A stretch of DNA of 64,000 bases from Mesorhizobium sp. L-2-11 (GTDB taxonomy: Bacteria; Pseudomonadota; Alphaproteobacteria; Rhizobiales; Rhizobiaceae): positions 1,364,001 through 1,428,000 of the forward strand of contig NZ_AP023257.1 in assembly GCF_016756595.1 (NCBI RefSeq), read 5' to 3'. Below are positions 27,219-35,756 of the stretch, piece after piece (position 1 is the stretch's first letter; every line of letters begins with the position of its first letter). The notes below the pieces were generated by a model. It saw only the letters and a list, made by a program, of their open reading frames with translations. It did no database searches and was not told where the DNA came from. Made by a program: the position numbers and the translations under genes.

Positions 27219-30200
27219 TCACATTTTGACGAGTTTGCCTAGGCGGAGCTGGGTCGCGGCCGCGGCGACCACGTTTCCCTTCAGCTCGTAGAGATGCAGC
27301 GCTCCGGACACAGCGGCGACCGCCTCGTCGCCTCGGCGGGCGGCCTCGAGCACGTGCGACAGGTCGACCAGTGCATCCGCCCGGTCGTTGACGAAGTCGG
27401 TCGCTTCGGCGATCGTGACAGCTTCGCGCGCGAGCGCCTCCGCCGCCCGGAGCTCTGCCCGCCGCGCATGCACGCGAGCGCGCACGCGGCGCCAACGGAC
27501 CTGCGTCACCAGGTCTCCGCTCGCAGCCAGCTGGGCGCTGAGTTTAGCAAAGTCCTCCGCCTCTTCGTCGCGTCCCTGTTCGAGGATCACCACGGCGAGG
27601 GAAGCGGCCATCGTCGAACGGAACGCGCGCTCGCCCATCTCCTCAAGCGCGCGATACGCCGCGCGCGCGCTCCTCTCGGCCGCAGCGGGGTTCCCGGCGA
27701 GCAGCTCGATGACGGCCTCGTGTTCCGAGGACGCCACGTAGAGCGTAAGGCCGAGGTCGGCGTAGGTGGCGTTGCTCGTCGCGATCAGCTCGCGGGCAAT
27801 CGCGAAGCGGCCGACAATCGCGTTGAGGCACGCGAGTTGGCGGAGGATCGCTGCCTCGGACTCGGGGCTTTCGCCCACCTGCACGCGCATCGCCTCGCAA
27901 CGGCGGATGCCTTCGGCTGCCGGGGTGGGCCCGAACCACAAGGAGGAAGCGATCCACGTGAGGATTTCGTAGTACTCATGCCAATCCCCCGCACGTCGCG
28001 CGTGATCAGCAGCTTGCTCCCAAGCTGCAATGGCGGCCTCGCCGCGGGCCGCGGTGAAGGATAGCCAGGCCTCGAGCCGCCGTGCGCGGCAGAGGCCGAG
28101 GTCGTCCCCGAGGCGCTCGAAGACCGGGATCACCGCAGCTGCCGCGCGTGCCGCCTCCTCCAGCCCGCCCTCTTCGCCGTGGAAGATCCGGAGGAACTGC
28201 CGCTGAACGAGCACGTGCGCTGCCAAGCGCTGGTCGTCAGCGGCAGCGGCCAAGCGCTCCGCCTCGTCCAGCGCGCGCCCGGCCTCGTCCAGCCGGCCGC
28301 TTTCGATCAGCGCGCCGCTCAAGTCGGCGAGCAGCACGATCCGCCGTGTGTCATCGGTGGGAAGCAGCCGGGAAACCCTCTCAAGCAGGCTGATCGCCGC
28401 CGGCAGGTCACTGCGGACAAGCGCCCGCCGCCCGGCTGCCTCGAGCCGTTCGCACGCCCGGGCGGCAAGCGAGGCCGCGCGCACGTCGCGCGGACCGAGC
28501 GCGACACGGTACTGAAAGGCCTGTTCGAGGTGATAGCCGACAATCTCCTCAAACTCGCGTAGCCGGTCCGCGGCCGCTAGCTCGAGCCAGGCGGCGAAGC
28601 GCTCGTGCAGGTCGGCGCGCGCATTCTTCGGCAGGGAGCGATACGCGGCGTCGCGGATCAGGACGTGACGGAAGCGATAGGCCTTTTCGCCGGCGAACAA
28701 CGGTGCCTCCGGGCGGATCATGTCCCGGCGGACGAGCGCGAGCAAGCCGTCCTCGAATGTGTCGAGCACCGGGCCGGCGAGCTCGCTGACGGCGCTCCGA
28801 TGGAATACTGAGCCCTCGACCGCTGCGGCCGTCAGGATGGCGCGCTCGATAGGCGGGAGGCCCTCGAGACGGGCAGTGAGAAGCGCGTTGATAGTCGCGG
28901 GGACGGGCAGCTCAACGAGGTCCGACGCGGCGACCCAGCTGTCGGGCGCCTGCCTGAGCAACGCGTCGTCGACGAGCATCGCCACGAGTTCCTCAGCGAA
29001 GAGCGCATTGCCCTCGGCCGCGCTCGCGATCCTCGACTCGGCAGCGGGCGGCAGCGGCGCGGGGCCAAGCAGGTTGGAGATCAGCTCGCGGCATTCCGCG
29101 TCGCTGAGCCGCTCGAGGACGATCGACGTCGCGTTGCGTTTGCCGGCCCCCCAGCCAGGACGCGAGTCGAAGTGCTCCGGCCGCGCGATGCAGATGAGCA
29201 GGATCGGGAAATCGCGTGAGAAGTCGGCGACGTGCTCGACTAAGTCGAGGAATGTCGACTCGGCCCAATGGACGTCGTCCACCACAACGACGAGCGGCCC
29301 CGCTCGCGCGAGCGCCTCAAACAGCCTCCGGACGGCCCAGGCGGTCTCCTCGGTCGTCCCTTGTCCCGCGCCAAGCCCGAGCGCCCCGGTCACACGCTCG
29401 GCAATCAGCCGGGCCTTCTCGTCGCCTGCGAGCCGCGCCTCGATCACCGCTGCGAGCTGCCTGCCGGAGTCCGGTCCCTCCGCGCGGGTAAGCTCCCGGA
29501 CGATCTCGGCCAGCGGCCAATAGGTGATGCCCTCGCCATAGGGCAGACAGCGGCCGTGCAAGACTGTGACATCCTCGGCAAGGCCGCTCGTGAACTCCCG
29601 TACGAGCCGCGACTTTCCCACACCCGCGTCGGCGAGAATGGTGACCAGGTGGCAGGTCCTATCGCCGACCGCGTTGCGGAAGACGGTCTCAAGCAAGGCT
29701 CGTTGGCGTTCGCGCCCGACGAAAGGCGAGTCGAAGCGGCGCGCAACGCCGGGGGCGTGGGCGAGGACTTCTAACACGGCGAGGGCGCGGATGGTCGCGC
29801 CGCGCTTGAGTGCGCGCGGCCCGCTCGGCTCGACGACGACCGCATCGCGCACGAGCTTGTGCGTCGGCTCCCCTATCAGGATCTCATTCGCCGTCGCTGC
29901 CTCCTCAAGCCGCTTCGCGACAATGACGGCCTCTCCGGCGACTGACAAATATCCCTGCGTTTGGTCGCCCGCGATCACCTCGCCGGTGTTGATGCCGATT
30001 CGGTTCATAAGGCGGACGCCCCAACCGGCTTCGAGTTCGTGGTTAAGGATGGCAAGTGTTTCGCGCATCTCCACCGCTGCGCGCACCGCGCGCAGCGCGT
30101 CGTCTTCGTGGACGAACGGCATGCCGAACACAGCCATGATCGCGTCCCCGATATAGTTGTTCACGATTCCGCCGTGCCGTTGAACGACGGCGCTCAACTC

Positions 30201-30416
30201 GCCGAAGTACCGGGAGAGCAGGTTCCGGAGCGCTTCGGGATCGAGGGAGAGGCTAAGCCGCGAGGAATCGACGATGTCGGCGAAGAGGATGGTGACCGTC
30301 TTGCGGGCGTCCGGCCCGGGCTGCCGCGCGGCCGGCGCTGCCGGCTTAGCTGGAGCCGAGGAAGCCACCTTGGGCCTCCGCTTCGGATTCGGCCGGAGAT
30401 GGTTGTCCGATGACAT
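27219..30416 (-). CDS. cyclase-AAA-TPR signalling protein with altered cyclase residues
   Basis: A 1065-residue protein. A basic, Pro/Ala-rich lead (1-38) is followed by a class III cyclase domain (about 40-215), an AAA/NACHT-like ATPase with P-loop ADAGVGKS (262-269) and Walker B LVVVVDDVHW, then TPR-like helices to the end. Metal ligands Asp47 and Asp91 are present. The Lys that usually precedes GD is Asn87, and the Asn of the GxxVNxAxRL motif is Ile165, with Arg169 kept. The cyclase may therefore be weak, altered or purely regulatory. The ATG at 30416 has CGGAG eight bases upstream. It follows the LuxR-type gene by 34 bp on the same strand, so the two are probably one operon. Confidence 0.88.
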   Translation of the reverse strand: MSSDNHLRPNPKRRPKVASSAPAKPAAPAARQPGPDARKTVTILFADIVDSSRLSLSLDPEALRNLLSRYFGELSAVVQRHGGIVNNYIGDAIMAVFGMPFVHEDDALRAVRAAVEMRETLAILNHELEAGWGVRLMNRIGINTGEVIAGDQTQGYLSVAGEAVIVAKRLEEAATANEILIGEPTHKLVRDAVVVEPSGPRALKRGATIRALAVLEVLAHAPGVARRFDSPFVGRERQRALLETVFRNAVGDRTCHLVTILADAGVGKSRLVREFTSGLAEDVTVLHGRCLPYGEGITYWPLAEIVRELTRAEGPDSGRQLAAVIEARLAGDEKARLIAERVTGALGLGAGQGTTEETAWAVRRLFEALARAGPLVVVVDDVHWAESTFLDLVEHVADFSRDFPILLICIARPEHFDSRPGWGAGKRNATSIVLERLSDAECRELISNLLGPAPLPPAAESRIASAAEGNALFAEELVAMLVDDALLRQAPDSWVAASDLVELPVPATINALLTARLEGLPPIERAILTAAAVEGSVFHRSAVSELAGPVLDTFEDGLLALVRRDMIRPEAPLFAGEKAYRFRHVLIRDAAYRSLPKNARADLHERFAAWLELAAADRLREFEEIVGYHLEQAFQYRVALGPRDVRAASLAARACERLEAAGRRALVRSDLPAAISLLERVSRLLPTDDTRRIVLLADLSGALIESGRLDEAGRALDEAERLAAAADDQRLAAHVLVQRQFLRIFHGEEGGLEEAARAAAAVIPVFERLGDDLGLCRARRLEAWLSFTAARGEAAIAAWEQAADHARRAGDWHEYYEILTWIASSLWFGPTPAAEGIRRCEAMRVQVGESPESEAAILRQLACLNAIVGRFAIARELIATSNATYADLGLTLYVASSEHEAVIELLAGNPAAAERSARAAYRALEEMGERAFRSTMAASLAVVILEQGRDEEAEDFAKLSAQLAASGDLVTQVRWRRVRARVHARRAELRAAEALAREAVTIAEATDFVNDRADALVDLSHVLEAARRGDEAVAAVSGALHLYELKGNVVAAAATQLRLGKLVKM

Positions 30417-30450
30417 GGCACGACTCCGTGTCTTAGATAGGGTCTCTCCG

Positions 30451-31212
30451 TCAGTTGTCGAGCAGGCGGAAATGCGCGGCGCGAACGACGGCCTGCGTGC
30501 GGTTCCTGGCGCCCAGCTTCCTGGCGGCGGCGGTGAGGTGCATGACGACCGTAGGAATCGAGCGCCCGATGACGCGCGAGATCTCCTTGGCAGAGAGCCC
30601 ATGTGCCGAATGGCGGAGACACTCGCGCTCGCGCTCAGTCAAGGACGGCACGAGCGGACTGAGAGCCGATCGGTCGTAGAGGGCGTAGGCCGTGTCGTGG
30701 AAGACATGCGCCAGCAAGCTAAATCGCGCGATGGTTCCCGCATCCCGATCTACCATCTCGTCCGCGCCGAGGCGGATGCCGGTAACCGTGGCATAGCCGC
30801 CGCGCGGCATGTGGATAGGGATCGTGACGCCGCTAGTGAGGTCGCGCTCGCGCAGGTAGCGCGCAACGGGTTCCGTAGTCTCGTCGAGGAGCGCGCCTAT
30901 CTCGGTGTCGATCGCCTTGTTGTAGCTCCAGGCGAAGGGGGTGGAGCTGCGCGCCGCCACGATCTGCACCGGATCGATGCGGAAGTAACCTCGATCGCAC
31001 CAATAGTCGCGCATGTCGTCATCGATGTTACGCAGCTTGAGCATCGACGGGATCATGATAGCGCCGTCGAGATCGTACGGGATGGGCGTGTAGTCGTAGA
31101 CCAACGCGTCGTAGCCTAGACCGGACAGGGCGGTAAACGCCTCGTCGATGCATTCGTCCAAGGTGCCATGGCGAGTGAAACGCCGCCTGATCGTTGTGAT
31201 TTCGTCCAGCAT
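30451..31212 (-). CDS. LuxR solo, plant-signal-receptor class
   Basis: LuxR-type regulator of about 253 residues. The N-terminal autoinducer-binding domain (about 15-170) is followed by a GerE-type HTH (about 185-250, LTERERECLRHSAHGLSAKEIS). Aligned to TraR, D70, P71, W85 and G113 are kept, but W57 is Met67 and Y61 is Trp71 (DMRDYWCDR). These two changes define the LuxR solos of plant-associated bacteria (OryR, PsoR, PipR), which answer plant-derived compounds and not acyl-homoserine lactones. No luxI is in the window. I use the ATG at 31212, with GGCGGAAG upstream; a GTG at 31251 and an ATG at 31230 are alternatives. It diverges from a pip gene and heads the cyclase-AAA operon. Confidence 0.88.
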   Translation of the reverse strand: MLDEITTIRRRFTRHGTLDECIDEAFTALSGLGYDALVYDYTPIPYDLDGAIMIPSMLKLRNIDDDMRDYWCDRGYFRIDPVQIVAARSSTPFAWSYNKAIDTEIGALLDETTEPVARYLRERDLTSGVTIPIHMPRGGYATVTGIRLGADEMVDRDAGTIARFSLLAHVFHDTAYALYDRSALSPLVPSLTERERECLRHSAHGLSAKEISRVIGRSIPTVVMHLTAAARKLGARNRTQAVVRAAHFRLLDN

Positions 31213-31327
31213 GAGATCTTCCGCCGACATCCTCCCGGACCACCCTATCACTTCTTATAGCTGACGCACTCCCAACGTTTCGCTTAATATATGAGCATGC
31301 CTAAAATCTGTGCATTCGGAGCGTATC

Positions 31328-32218
31328 ATGTGGCGTGAGATGGCGGCCGACGATCGCATCGAGGTAAATGTCGACGGCTTTAAGGTCGTCGCCTATAGCT
31401 TCGGCTCCAGCACCGAGACGGTGTTCTGCCTCAACGGCGGGCCTGGCCTGGCCTGCGACTACCTTCGTGAATCGCACTCCTGCCTGGTAGACCAGGGATA
31501 CAGGGTCGTGGCGTTCGACCAGCTTGGCACCGGCGCCTCCGACCGGCCGACGGACACCTCGCTCTGGACTATAGCGCGCTACGTCGAGGAGACCGAGACG
31601 GTTCGCAAGACGCTGGGACTCGGCAATGTACACATGCTGGGTCATTCCTGGGGCGGCTGGCTGGCGATCGAATATGCGCTTGCCTACCAGGAGAACCTGC
31701 AGACGTTGATCCTCGAGGATACCGTCGCCGACATGCCGCATCTTGTTCTGGAACTGGAACGCCTGCGCGCTTCGCTGGGACCCGAAACCGTATCGATGAT
31801 GCAGAAGCACGAGGCGCAGGGAACCTACGATCATCCGGAATACGTGGCGGCGGTGACGATCCTCAACTACCGCCATGTCTGCCGCCTGCCCGAATGGCCG
31901 GCGCCGGTGCGCCGCTCGCTCGACGACTGGAACATGGGACCCTACGCGACCATGCAAGGTCCGAACGAGTTTCTCTACATCGGTAATCTGAAGGACTGGA
32001 ACCGGGTGCCCGACCTGCCGAGGATCAAGGTGCCGGTGCTGATCACGCATGGCGAGCACGACGAACTGACACCAGCCTGTGGCCTGCGCATGAAGCTTGG
32101 CCTGCCGCAGTCGGAGTTGCACATCATCCCGAATGCGAGTCACATGCCCTTCTACGAGAACCCAGCTGCATACTATCCGATCCTTTTAGGGTTCCTCTCG
32201 CGCAACAAGGCAGGCTGA
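31328..32218 (+). CDS. pip: proline iminopeptidase-type alpha/beta hydrolase
   Basis: Alpha/beta hydrolase of peptidase family S33, 296 residues. The nucleophile elbow is GHSWGG (about residue 108), the oxyanion segment is LNGGPGLACDYL, and the acid and His are in THGEHDELTP and NASHMPFYE. Such enzymes remove N-terminal proline from peptides or hydrolyse related amides. The ATG at 31328 has GGAG just upstream. Its gene is divergent from the LuxR-type regulator and is followed by a peptide-type ABC importer, the same arrangement as PipR-PipA of Pseudomonas. I see no clear palindromic lux-type box in the 115-bp region between them. Confidence 0.87.
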   Translation: MWREMAADDRIEVNVDGFKVVAYSFGSSTETVFCLNGGPGLACDYLRESHSCLVDQGYRVVAFDQLGTGASDRPTDTSLWTIARYVEETETVRKTLGLGNVHMLGHSWGGWLAIEYALAYQENLQTLILEDTVADMPHLVLELERLRASLGPETVSMMQKHEAQGTYDHPEYVAAVTILNYRHVCRLPEWPAPVRRSLDDWNMGPYATMQGPNEFLYIGNLKDWNRVPDLPRIKVPVLITHGEHDELTPACGLRMKLGLPQSELHIIPNASHMPFYENPAAYYPILLGFLSRNKAG

Positions 32219-32269
32219 TGCAGGCGGAATGCAGGGGAAAGGGAGCGGACGGGGAAACACCTCAGGGCC

Positions 32270-33208
32270 ATGCACCGCTATAAGTTCGTTCTATACCGTC
32301 CGCTTCAGTTCCTGCCGGTGCTGTTCGGCATCAGCGTGATCACGTTCATCCTTGTCCGGCTGATCCCCGGCGACCCCGCTCGCGTTCTGCTCGGCGCCCG
32401 CGCCACCCCCGAAGCGATCGCCCGCATCCGCGCGCAGTACGGCCTCGATGAGCCCATGCTCGTCCAGTATTTCTATTTCCTGCGCAACCTCGCGGACGGC
32501 GAGATGGGGCGCTCGATCCTCTACAAGATCGATGTGCTGAAGCTGATCGCCACGCGCATCGAGCCCACTCTGACGCTGGTGCTTTGCAGCGTTGTGCTGT
32601 CGGTATTGATTGCCGTGCCGGTGGCGGCGATCGCGGCGCGCAATCAGGGCAGGCTGGCCGACCAAGCTATCCGCATCGTTTCCACCTTCGGCATCGGTTT
32701 CCCGCCCTTCTGGCTCGGCCTGATGCTGATCATCCTGTTCAGCGTCGAACTCGCCATTCTCCCGGTGTCCGGTTACGGCAACACGCTTTCTGAAAAGCTT
32801 GCACATCTCGTGCTGCCGAGCCTCACTGTCTCGCTGTCGCTGTCGACCGTTCTGGCGCGCAGCTTGCGTGCGGCGATGGTCGAAGGCTTGAAGTCCGACG
32901 TGGCGACTGCCGCGCGCGCGCGCGGCATGCCGGAGAGCATCGTGTTCTGGCGCCACGTGCTGCCAAATTCGTTGGTGCCGACCGTCAACCTTCTCGCCGT
33001 AAACATAGGTTGGCTGCTAGGCGGCACCGTCGTGGTGGAGACCGTTTTCGCGCTGCCCGGCATGGGCCAGCTGCTGGTGCGCGCCATCTTCTCGCGCGAC
33101 TACATGGTCGTGCAGGGCGTGGCGATGGTCTTCGCCTGCGCCACCGTGCTGATCAACTTCCTGGCTGACATCGTCACGGTGGCTCTCGATCCGAGGGTGA
33201 AGCTGTGA
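32270..33208 (+). CDS. peptide-type ABC permease, DppB-like
   Basis: Inner-membrane permease, 312 residues with six helices, of the dipeptide/oligopeptide (DppB/OppB) class. The N-terminal VLFGISVITFILVRLIPGDPA and the EAA loop ARARGMPESIVFWRHVLPNS are standard. It starts 52 bp after pip and overlaps the next permease by 4 bp. With the two downstream subunits and binding protein it forms a complete importer for a peptide-like molecule. In the comparable PipR locus the importer takes up an ethanolamine-derived plant-type signal. Confidence 0.9.
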   Translation: MHRYKFVLYRPLQFLPVLFGISVITFILVRLIPGDPARVLLGARATPEAIARIRAQYGLDEPMLVQYFYFLRNLADGEMGRSILYKIDVLKLIATRIEPTLTLVLCSVVLSVLIAVPVAAIAARNQGRLADQAIRIVSTFGIGFPPFWLGLMLIILFSVELAILPVSGYGNTLSEKLAHLVLPSLTVSLSLSTVLARSLRAAMVEGLKSDVATAARARGMPESIVFWRHVLPNSLVPTVNLLAVNIGWLLGGTVVVETVFALPGMGQLLVRAIFSRDYMVVQGVAMVFACATVLINFLADIVTVALDPRVKL

Positions 33209-34053
33209 GCGAGCCCTTGGCCGCGCCCGCGCTCGGCAGGAACGGCCGCTTTCGCCGCCGCGGTACGCTGGCGGCCGGCGTCTTCCTGCTTGGGGCGTTC
33301 GTCGTCCTCGCACTCGGCGCGCCGCTGATCGCGCCCTACGATCCGATCGCCCAGGACGCGACAGCACGGCTCCAGGGGCCGGCCTGGCTGCACCCGTTCG
33401 GGACCGACAATTTTGGCCGCGACATCTTCTCGCGCGTCATCTGGGGTACGCGCATCGATCTGATGATCGCCGTCATCGGCGTTATCTTCCCCTTTCTCAT
33501 CGGCACCACGCTTGGCACGGTAGCGGGGTTCTTCGGCGGGATAGTCGACGCCATCTTCATGCGGCTGGTCGACGTCATCTTGGCCTTCCCGTTCCTGGTA
33601 TTGATGCTGTCGATCATTGCGATCCTCGGGCCTGGCCTGGCCAATTTTTACATCGCCATGGCCCTCGTCGGCTGGGTTTCCTACGCGCGGCTCATCCGCG
33701 CTCAGATGCTCGTGCTCAAGAACCATGACTACGCGGTCGCGGCGGTCAGCCTCGGCTTCAGCCGCATGCGCATCATGTTCCGTCACCTCCTGCCCAATGC
33801 CGCTGCCGGCTCGGTCGTCTTCGCGATGTCCGACGCAGTCCTCGTCCTGCTGAACGGCGCGGCCATTAGCTATCTCGGGCTGGGCGTGCAGCCGCCAGTC
33901 GCGGAGTGGGGCGTGATGGTGGCGGAAGGCCAAGCCTTCGTCACCTCCGCGTGGTGGATTACACTGTTCCCGGGGCTGGCGATCGTGACGCTCGCCTTCG
34001 CCTTCAGCATGATCGGCGACGGGCTGGCCGATTTGTTCGGGGTTCACGAGTGA
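33205..34053 (+). CDS. peptide-type ABC permease, DppC-like
   Basis: Second permease, 282 residues, of the DppC/OppC class. A soluble N-terminal segment is followed by helices and the FGTDNFGRDIFSRVIWG motif that marks this subunit, then the EAA loop VSLGFSRMRIMFRHLLPNA. The start is a GTG overlapping the DppB-like stop (GTGA), so translation is coupled. It overlaps the fused ATPase gene at its 3' end in the same way. Confidence 0.9.
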   Translation: MSEPLAAPALGRNGRFRRRGTLAAGVFLLGAFVVLALGAPLIAPYDPIAQDATARLQGPAWLHPFGTDNFGRDIFSRVIWGTRIDLMIAVIGVIFPFLIGTTLGTVAGFFGGIVDAIFMRLVDVILAFPFLVLMLSIIAILGPGLANFYIAMALVGWVSYARLIRAQMLVLKNHDYAVAAVSLGFSRMRIMFRHLLPNAAAGSVVFAMSDAVLVLLNGAAISYLGLGVQPPVAEWGVMVAEGQAFVTSAWWITLFPGLAIVTLAFAFSMIGDGLADLFGVHE

Positions 34054-35726
34054 TCGCGGCGCTGCTCAAGGTCGCCGACCTGACGGTCGTCCATGACGGT
34101 GACGGCGGGGAGCGCACGCTGCTTGATGCCGTGTCACTCGATCTCGCCCCGGGAGAAGTGCTCGGGCTGGTCGGCGAGAGCGGGTCGGGCAAGAGCCTGC
34201 TCTGCCGCTCACTCGTTAGGCTGCTGCCATCGAGCCGGCTCAGGATCAGCGGTGGCTCGATCACACTTTCGGGGCGTGAGCTGACGACCGCGCCGGAAGC
34301 CGAGATGCTCGCGGTGCGCGGCGGTGAAATCGGCATGATCTTTCAGAATCCGAGCAGCCATCTCGACCCGGTCATGAGGATCGGCGACCAGATCACCGAG
34401 GGCATCCGCTTTCACCAGCGGCTGGACGCCAAGGCGGCGCGTGCCGCGGCGGTGGATATCCTCGCCCAGGTCGGGTTTCCGGATCCGGCTCGGCAATACG
34501 ATAGCTACCCGCACGAATTCTCCGGCGGCATGCGCCAGCGCGCCCTGATCGGCGCGGCGCTATCGAGCAATCCCAGGATCCTGATCGCCGACGAGCCGAC
34601 GACGGCACTCGACGTGACGATACAGGCGCAGATCCTGCGGCTTCTGATGGACATTCGCGCCAGGCGTGGACTCTCGGTGATCCTGGTCACCCACGATCTC
34701 GGCATCGTCGCCCAAGTCTGCGACCGCATCGCGGTGATGTGGCAAGGTCGACTGGTGGAGATTGGAGAGAAGCGGGGTCTGCTTGCGGCGCCGGCGCATG
34801 CCTACACCCGTTCGCTGATCACCAGTCATCCCTCGCTGCCGGAGGAGGACATGCCGGCAAAGGCTGAGAAGCTCCGGGCACCCGGAGCGGTGCCGGTGGT
34901 CGACATCGAGAAGCTGCACGTGCGCTTCGCCACGGGCGGCCTCTTCCGGCGAGGCGCGGTCGATGCCGTCAATGGGGTCACACTCCGTGTCATGCCGGGC
35001 GAAACGGTCGGCATTGTCGGCGAATCCGGAAGCGGCAAGAGCACTCTGGCGCGCGCAGTTCTTGGACTTACGCCGGTCTCGTCAGGCACGATACGGTTCG
35101 ATGGTATGGACATCGCATCGGGTCGCGCAGTCCTCGGCATGCTGCGACGTCAAACCGCCATGGTTTTTCAGGACCCCTACAACGCCCTCAATCCTCATCT
35201 TACCGTTGGCAAGATGCTGGCGGAGGTCCTGCGGGTACAGGGCAAGATCGAGACCGCGCAAATCCCGGCACGCTGCGGCGAACTGCTCGACCTGGTCGGC
35301 TTGGGGCGCGCGTTCCTCGACCGCAAGCCGCGCTCGATGAGCGGCGGCCAATGCCAGCGGGCCGGCATAGCTCGCGCGCTCGCCGTCGACCCGAAACTTA
35401 TCATTGCGGACGAGTGCGTGGCCGCCCTCGACGTCACCATCCAGGCGCAGATCGTGGAGTTGTTCCGCGAACTGGTGGAACGTATGTCGCTCACGCTGAT
35501 ATTTATCGCCCACGATCTCGCAATCGTTTGCAATCTCTGCCAGCGTGTTGTGGTGATGCACCGCGGCGTGATCGTCGAGGAAGGTCGGTCGGAGGAAGTG
35601 TTCTCCCGGCCGAAGCATGCCTACACCGCCGCGCTGATTGCCGCCGTTCCGCATATCGATCCGGACAAGCCGCTGCTTGCTCCCTCGAAGATGGCGACCC
35701 CGCAGGCCGACGGGGTCGCAAACTGA
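34050..35726 (+). CDS. fused double ABC ATPase for peptide uptake (DppD-DppF)
   Basis: A 558-residue protein with two complete ATPase domains, as in GsiA or YejF. The first (about 5-260) has Walker A GESGSGKS and signature FSGGMRQR. The second (about 290-545) has GESGSGKST and MSGGQCQR. Each carries Walker B DEPTTALD or DECVAALD; the second has Cys-Val where Pro-Thr is usual. It starts with a GTG overlapping the permease stop. Oligopeptide importers normally have DppD and DppF as separate genes, so the fusion supplies both halves and no further ATPase is needed. Confidence 0.9.
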   Translation: MIAALLKVADLTVVHDGDGGERTLLDAVSLDLAPGEVLGLVGESGSGKSLLCRSLVRLLPSSRLRISGGSITLSGRELTTAPEAEMLAVRGGEIGMIFQNPSSHLDPVMRIGDQITEGIRFHQRLDAKAARAAAVDILAQVGFPDPARQYDSYPHEFSGGMRQRALIGAALSSNPRILIADEPTTALDVTIQAQILRLLMDIRARRGLSVILVTHDLGIVAQVCDRIAVMWQGRLVEIGEKRGLLAAPAHAYTRSLITSHPSLPEEDMPAKAEKLRAPGAVPVVDIEKLHVRFATGGLFRRGAVDAVNGVTLRVMPGETVGIVGESGSGKSTLARAVLGLTPVSSGTIRFDGMDIASGRAVLGMLRRQTAMVFQDPYNALNPHLTVGKMLAEVLRVQGKIETAQIPARCGELLDLVGLGRAFLDRKPRSMSGGQCQRAGIARALAVDPKLIIADECVAALDVTIQAQIVELFRELVERMSLTLIFIAHDLAIVCNLCQRVVVMHRGVIVEEGRSEEVFSRPKHAYTAALIAAVPHIDPDKPLLAPSKMATPQADGVAN

Positions 35727-35756
35727 AACCAAAGGCAAACCAGAAGGGGAATACCG

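Noticed and set aside
31213..31327. A lux-box palindrome between the LuxR solo and pip
   Set aside because: I found no convincing 18-20 bp dyad; only short partial pairs such as CTAT...ATAG. Not reported as a feature.
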